NCBI GenBank assembly: GCA_002710015.1
Contig: PAOW01000001.1
Location: forward strand, 1-35,669
Source of the DNA: Methanobacteriota archaeon
Lineage (GTDB): Archaea > Thermoplasmatota > Poseidoniia > Poseidoniales > Poseidoniaceae
DNA length: 35,669 nt
Direction: 5' to 3'
The translations under genes were made by a program, and so were the position numbers. Shown one piece after another: positions 31,463-35,669 of the stretch; position 1 is the stretch's first letter; each line of letters begins with the position of its first letter. Under the pieces are notes generated by a model. The model was not told where the DNA came from and searched no databases. It was given only the letters and a program-made list of their open reading frames with translations.

Positions 31463-32296
31463 ATGGTAATTAGCGGAATTTCGCTTATATTCGTTCTAAT
31501 TTCGATTGCTTGGCAGCGCTATGTGAAGATTAAGTCGCAACAACCAGCGCTGGATAGAGAATGGGTTGCAGATTGTGCAAAGCACGGTAAAGCATCATTC
31601 AAGGGAAGTAAAGTTACGCTAGAAAACGTCAGGGACTTTACTTGGAAAAATAAAAAAGAACACAATTCTAAATGGATAAAAACCAAAGTAGATATCGATG
31701 GAATAAGAGATATATGGTTTGTTGTTGACCATTTTCACAAATTGAAAGGTTTAGCTCACACCATGCTAACATTTGAATTTGAAGACGGTCAATTTATCAC
31801 ATTTTCATTTGAAACTAGGAGAGAAGTTGGTGAAAGATACCATCCTTGGGACGGTCTTTGGCGAGCTTATGAATTGTATTTACTTGTAGCCACAGAGAGT
31901 GATGCTCTGCACTTGAGGACTAACATCAGAAACCACAAAGTGCATTTATACAGAGTGCAAACTCCTCCCGGGAAAGATAAGGCTTTGTTCAATGCACTGT
32001 GTGATAGGCTGAATAATTTAGGGGAGACTCCAGAGTGGTATCACACGCTTGGGAAAGCATGTACGACCTCAATTGTTGAGCAAGTCAATCTGATAACACC
32101 AGGAAGAATCCCAAGAATGTGGAGAACTATATTGCCCGGATATTCCGCAAAAGCAGCATGGAAACTCAAATTGATCGAAGACTGGGGAGGATACGATTCC
32201 ACAATCTCGGCATCAAGAATAGATGAGCGTGCTAGAAATTGGGATGGGAACGAGGAATATTCCATGTATGTCAGAGCGCATTTGCCTCCCAAATAA
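31463..32296 (+). CDS. DUF4105/Lnb N-terminal-domain-like protein
   Basis: A 277-aa protein with an N-terminal membrane anchor (residues 2-18) and a domain that matches the DUF4105 (Lnb N-terminal periplasmic) pattern. The signature elements are LAHTMLTFEFEDGQF (His99), FETRREVGERY, GLWRAYELYLLVA and ALHLRTNIR, then the cysteine motif EWYHTLGKACTT (Cys200). Bacterial relatives usually show NNCTT; here it is KACTT. The His and Cys suggest a papain-like Cys/His catalytic pair, and Lnb relatives N-acylate lipoproteins. Acyl transfer or proteolysis at the membrane is plausible here. It is last in the surface protein operon and overlaps the convergent TPK gene by 26 bases. Confidence 0.78.
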   Translation: MVISGISLIFVLISIAWQRYVKIKSQQPALDREWVADCAKHGKASFKGSKVTLENVRDFTWKNKKEHNSKWIKTKVDIDGIRDIWFVVDHFHKLKGLAHTMLTFEFEDGQFITFSFETRREVGERYHPWDGLWRAYELYLLVATESDALHLRTNIRNHKVHLYRVQTPPGKDKALFNALCDRLNNLGETPEWYHTLGKACTTSIVEQVNLITPGRIPRMWRTILPGYSAKAAWKLKLIEDWGGYDSTISASRIDERARNWDGNEEYSMYVRAHLPPK

Positions 32297-32849
32297 ACAG
32301 CAGATCGCCACCTGTGTGTGAAATAGTGATTAACTCGTCAACAGATTGGTTTCCGATTCCTCTAGTTCCACTTGCCAAGTCTTCTTTTTCTAGTTCGTAA
32401 ACGGTTCCGTTTAAACTGACCTCAGATACACTTCCAAATGCAAAAATTGCGCACTTTGTTCCTTTCTCTAGTTCTATTTCAAGACCTTCACTACCTACTC
32501 TACATGCTCTCCATTCGTCGAAATATAGAATTGCGTCGGATTTGGTTTCAAACAGTGAAGAAAATGCTCCCAACCTGTGATCTAACCGACCACCATCAAT
32601 TCCTACAATAGCATCAACATCATATTTGATAAGTGCTTTTGCAAGGTCTGAATTTTCAGGATTTGTATCAGGCTCATGGGCATCCGCATTTTCTATCGAA
32701 TCCATATCACCAACAACTATGTCCCAATTAGAAAATCTATCTGCCGCTCCATCAAGAGCTATGACGAAATCTGATTTTTCGATAAGGGTGTCCATTATAT
32801 TTTCAGAAGGCCATACCCCGTTAGCGACAACTACTGTGAATTCGCTCAT
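32271..32849 (-). CDS. Thiamine pyrophosphokinase
   Basis: A 192-aa protein, near the usual TPK length. Motifs run in family order: VIALDGAADR, VVGDMDSI (metal and ATP site), NSDLAKAL in place of the usual TD-x-E-KAL, GIDGGRLDHRLGAFS (thiamine site), and GTRGIGNQS near the end. It converts thiamine plus ATP to thiamine diphosphate and AMP. Archaea that make thiamine generally finish with ThiL (TMP kinase), so a TPK suggests salvage of external thiamine. A related archaeal family, the pterin pyrophosphokinase MptE, is an alternative, but GRLDH favours TPK. No TPP riboswitch was seen upstream. The 3' end overlaps the DUF4105 gene by 26 bases. Confidence 0.85.
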   Translation of the reverse strand: MSEFTVVVANGVWPSENIMDTLIEKSDFVIALDGAADRFSNWDIVVGDMDSIENADAHEPDTNPENSDLAKALIKYDVDAIVGIDGGRLDHRLGAFSSLFETKSDAILYFDEWRACRVGSEGLEIELEKGTKCAIFAFGSVSEVSLNGTVYELEKEDLASGTRGIGNQSVDELITISHTGGDLLFIWEANAL

Positions 32850-32902
32850 GTACTGGCGAAATCAAACAACACTTCAAGTCAACCGGAATGTGGAGTATAA
32901 TC

Positions 32903-32921
32903 CGGCCCCCTATGGGGGCCG
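32903..32921. promoter_or_regulatory. GC-rich perfect hairpin between divergent genes
   Basis: CGGCCCCC and GGGGGCCG pair perfectly (8 bp) around a TAT loop, in otherwise AT-rich DNA. It lies 54 bp from the TPK start and 44 bp from the FG-GAP protein start, next to a TATA-like ATTATACT (minus strand, 32894-32901). An outer CCGGA/TCCGG pair (32883-32887 and 32901-32905) overlaps it. Operator or mRNA structure are both possible. Confidence 0.5.
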
Positions 32922-32935
32922 TTTAACCATTCTTT

Positions 32936-32948
32936 GGTAATAGTAATG
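32936..32948 (+). promoter_or_regulatory. TATA region of the FG-GAP protein gene
   Basis: GGTAATAGTAATG lies about 25 bp before ATG 32965, the spacing of a leaderless archaeal start. Confidence 0.4.
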
Positions 32949-32964
32949 TAGGGCGGGCTGTGTG

Positions 32965-35669
32965 ATGTGCATTATGTCGGGAGGGAACAAGGTAATTCCA
33001 GTTGCCATTTTCACCCTCTTTTTAGTTCAAATTTTATCTCCAGTTATTGATTTCCCTACTGATGAGTTACCAGGAGATATTGCAAAAAAGTCTCAATCAA
33101 TTGAATTCACAACCGGTTCAGGACATGACTTAGCAGGCGATGTGATATCAATAGATGGCAAAAATTGGACAGTGCGTGGAGATTCCAATCTAGACTACTG
33201 GGATTTTTCTTCAATAAGCGAGACTGTAACTGGGAATTTCGATTTGACTGTATCAACCTCCGGGATTATCTATGCTTGCTCAATCAAAAATTCTGAAATA
33301 AACTTCCATACCCAATTTTTGAATGGGTCATTTGAAACTCTGTTGGTCGAAGACTTGGGTAGTAAATCGACAAATGATTGCACAATCGACATCTCAAGTG
33401 AAAACCGAATTCAGATCGCATATGATGTCTCAAGTGGTCAAAATGATAGCGAAGGGGCAGATATCAGGCTGGCCCGATTAGCGGAAGTTAATGCGGTTTA
33501 TCTTGAGAGAACTTGGCATATCAGAACCATTGCAGAAGATATCTACTCTGAGGCTATGACTCTCAGATTCGATTCTGAGTCCAAATCTCACATTTTCTTC
33601 AAAGATAGCATTTCGAGTTCCCTTCGTCATCTTTCATTCAACAAAGCCTATTGGAATCAAACCGTATTGGACTCTGGACCTATAGGCTCTCAACTTGAGG
33701 TCGAGATAGATTCCAATGATATGGTGCATGTTGTATATACAAAATTAGCAGATACAAATCAAACAAATTCAGATGTGGAATTGAATCTTCTGAGATTTAA
33801 TGCCACAGAAGAGATGCGTCAGATTTTAGCCAGAGGTCCTTCAATAACAGAAACAATTGGGATGGACTTAGACTCAAATAATATCGAACAAATAGCATAT
33901 TATCGAAGTGATGGACAGTTCAACACAATATCGCTACTGAGGAGTTTAGCTGGTAAGGATGCTGGTAGAATAGATCCAAATCCAAAATATGTAATCGACT
34001 ACGATGAAGATTCACAAGAAGGTGAAGTCCATAGCGGTGATATCAATGGAGACCAATTTGATGATTTGATATACACAGATCCAGAAGGGAACGGTACCAT
34101 ATCGATTCACTATGGATCATCCGGTGGACCGTCAACACTAGCCGACAGAATTCTTGTTGGTCAAAATAGTCAATCAAACCTTGGGTCATCAATTGGAATA
34201 GGGGACTTCAACTGTGATGGCTATGATGATTTAGCGTCAAGCGAACCGGGACTCGCATCAAATGATTCGGGTTACATCTCAGTCAGGTTAGGAAGTTCTA
34301 CCGGAATTAACGACGCAGTTTGGTGGGAGATGGAGGGCCATGAAAACGACAGTCTTGGATGGTCCCTAACATCGTTAGGGGATGTCGAGTCTGACGGGTG
34401 CGACGATTTGGCAGTGGTTGCTGACAAATTGATAGAAGACAATGTAACATCATCACTCATCAAAAACGGGCTTGTAGCAATATACAGTGGAAATTCCTCA
34501 GAAATGGTTCATCACGTTAACATCACTCAATCCGAGTGGGGAACAATGTTTGGAAGGCAGATAGCGAGTGGTGGAGACATAAATGGTGATGGTTTCCTAG
34601 ACATGGTTGTTTCCAATACAGGAGATATCTCTAGTCCAACAGGATATTCGTCAGTTGAGTTCTTCCTTGGTAATGAAACGGGAATAAATCCCGTTCCTGT
34701 CAAAACACATGTAGTAACACAGCAAGGGAAATTATACGGTTTTGAAATGGCTTTTGCGGGTGATGTTCACAATGATGGCTTTGATGATGTTCTAATCTGT
34801 GAGCTATATGCCAATACTCCTCAGTTGAATATGGGTAAGGTACATCTTTGGTCTGGATCATCCACAGGACCGGTAAATAACTGGACTACAACTGGATCTA
34901 ATGCTAATGACTTATTGGGTTACACAATATCACCTGCAGGCGATATCAACGAGGACGGATTTGATGACTTTTTGATGATGAAACCATCTGCTGCCAAGTC
35001 TGGAACTATTATTCTCTACCTAGGTGGGCATAATGGACCTAGATCTGACACCCAAATTTTCGCACAGGGAGCAATTGCCGAGAATGTCGGTTTGAATATT
35101 CTTGCAGGAATGGACCTAGATGGGGACGGTATGGGAGAACTTCTCTATTCTTCAAGGGACTTATCTCAGGGAGATAATTTCGTTCCTATGTTTACAATCA
35201 TGACAGAAAGAGATTGGGAGTTCATCGATTTTGGATTTTCAGATTCTGTTATTGATTTGGACCTCAAGACCCCACTAAGGGGTAGCCCGTCGCTGATGGT
35301 TCTATCCTCCTTTGGTAGCCACAACCACCTATATTTGTTAGAGAACACACAAGATGGTACCTCCTCAGCAGGACGCTGGGACCATCGATTACTTCACTCC
35401 GATATTGAAAGCGCACAATTAGGCATTTCTAACTCAGGTAAACCAACAATACTTGCTTTGAATAATAATTTAGAAAATAATATCTTGAGCATAACAGCAA
35501 ATGGTAACACAGGTCTCGATTTGCTACTAGACTCGGGCACAGGACTTGGAAAGATGATGGGGTCCACTCTTGATTCACAAGGCAAGCAACGAATAGGGCA
35601 CACCTCTCCATCCTATTCTACTATCTTTTACACAGAAGAAGGTGAATATGGATATTCAACATCACTGGT
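32965..35669 (+). CDS. FG-GAP repeat surface protein, C-terminus cut by window edge
   Basis: An open frame from ATG 32965 (or 32974) runs off the right edge; 901 codons are visible. A signal peptide (~10-28) is followed by a beta-rich region (~45-330). Seven FG-GAP/integrin-alpha-like calcium loops come next, such as SGDINGDQFDDLI, GDFNCDGYDDLA, GDINGDGFLDMV, AGDVHNDGFDDVL and AGDINEDGFDDFL. Between them lie blade strands ending in IYSG or LYLGG, the hallmark of a beta-propeller. Such propellers bind Ca2+ and mediate adhesion or ligand binding in secreted proteins. Many NxT/NxS sequons could be glycosylated. By analogy with the other surface proteins here, a C-terminal membrane anchor is expected beyond the edge. 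Confidence 0.87.
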   Translation, partial: MCIMSGGNKVIPVAIFTLFLVQILSPVIDFPTDELPGDIAKKSQSIEFTTGSGHDLAGDVISIDGKNWTVRGDSNLDYWDFSSISETVTGNFDLTVSTSGIIYACSIKNSEINFHTQFLNGSFETLLVEDLGSKSTNDCTIDISSENRIQIAYDVSSGQNDSEGADIRLARLAEVNAVYLERTWHIRTIAEDIYSEAMTLRFDSESKSHIFFKDSISSSLRHLSFNKAYWNQTVLDSGPIGSQLEVEIDSNDMVHVVYTKLADTNQTNSDVELNLLRFNATEEMRQILARGPSITETIGMDLDSNNIEQIAYYRSDGQFNTISLLRSLAGKDAGRIDPNPKYVIDYDEDSQEGEVHSGDINGDQFDDLIYTDPEGNGTISIHYGSSGGPSTLADRILVGQNSQSNLGSSIGIGDFNCDGYDDLASSEPGLASNDSGYISVRLGSSTGINDAVWWEMEGHENDSLGWSLTSLGDVESDGCDDLAVVADKLIEDNVTSSLIKNGLVAIYSGNSSEMVHHVNITQSEWGTMFGRQIASGGDINGDGFLDMVVSNTGDISSPTGYSSVEFFLGNETGINPVPVKTHVVTQQGKLYGFEMAFAGDVHNDGFDDVLICELYANTPQLNMGKVHLWSGSSTGPVNNWTTTGSNANDLLGYTISPAGDINEDGFDDFLMMKPSAAKSGTIILYLGGHNGPRSDTQIFAQGAIAENVGLNILAGMDLDGDGMGELLYSSRDLSQGDNFVPMFTIMTERDWEFIDFGFSDSVIDLDLKTPLRGSPSLMVLSSFGSHNHLYLLENTQDGTSSAGRWDHRLLHSDIESAQLGISNSGKPTILALNNNLENNILSITANGNTGLDLLLDSGTGLGKMMGSTLDSQGKQRIGHTSPSYSTIFYTEEGEYGYSTSL

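Noticed and set aside
32850-32964. TPP riboswitch before the TPK gene
   Set aside because: I looked for the conserved CUGAGA and the second conserved TPP-sensing block and saw neither; only the G/C hairpin is present.
1-35669. tRNA, rRNA, insertion sequences, integrase or attachment sites
   Set aside because: None seen on either strand by reading; a tRNAscan-SE or ISfinder run would be decisive.

Overview
The window looks like chromosomal DNA of a planktonic euryarchaeon close to Marine Group II (Candidatus Poseidoniales). No rRNA or marker gene is present, so the assignment is an inference. It rests on archaeal TATA elements about 24-32 bp before many start codons (mostly leaderless genes), a Taw2/TYW2-type wyosine enzyme, a JAMM isopeptidase, a mix of archaeal and bacterial-type housekeeping genes (UvrC, TrhO, cofactor-dependent phosphoglycerate mutase), and many very large secreted proteins anchored by one C-terminal membrane helix followed by basic residues and an acidic tail. 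The DNA is AT-leaning and very compact. No tRNA, rRNA, CRISPR array or insertion sequence was seen, and no gene-free stretch exceeds 300 bases.

Layout. 1-4633 (minus): cupin, TrhO-like rhodanese, Ycf46-like AAA+ ATPase and an SF1 (Upf1/Dna2-like) helicase cut by the left edge. 4685-6594 (plus): a winged-helix regulator flanked by two copies of one 26-bp palindrome, then a chain of small glycine-rich and membrane proteins; this is the best candidate for an undescribed system. 6637-9218: phosphoglycerate mutase, a small membrane protein, a JAMM protease (minus) and an acidic protein with a Trp-rich tail. 9209-11436 (minus): membrane-anchored PepX-like serine peptidase coupled to a lone receiver domain. 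11488-13810: small membrane protein, exported cyclophilin, Taw2. 13870-18551: 992-aa surface protein and UvrC. 18656-25352: a winged-helix STAND ATPase and a 1521-aa beta-helix/PKD surface protein. 25435-27656: a possible 30-aa microprotein and two divergent glycosyltransferases. 27735-32296: an operon of a Ca-binding-repeat surface protein, an Ig-like surface protein and a DUF4105/Lnb-like protein. 32271-35669: thiamine pyrophosphokinase and an FG-GAP surface protein cut by the right edge.

How the parts fit. About half the coding capacity serves the cell surface: exported binding or adhesion proteins, an exported peptidase and foldase, two glycosyltransferases that could make glycans, and a putative membrane-associated acyltransferase or peptidase. 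The rest is tRNA modification (Taw2, TrhO), DNA and nucleic-acid upkeep (UvrC, helicase), central metabolism and signalling. Five of six convergent pairs overlap tail to tail, and the sixth would abut if the 30-aa reading frame is real.
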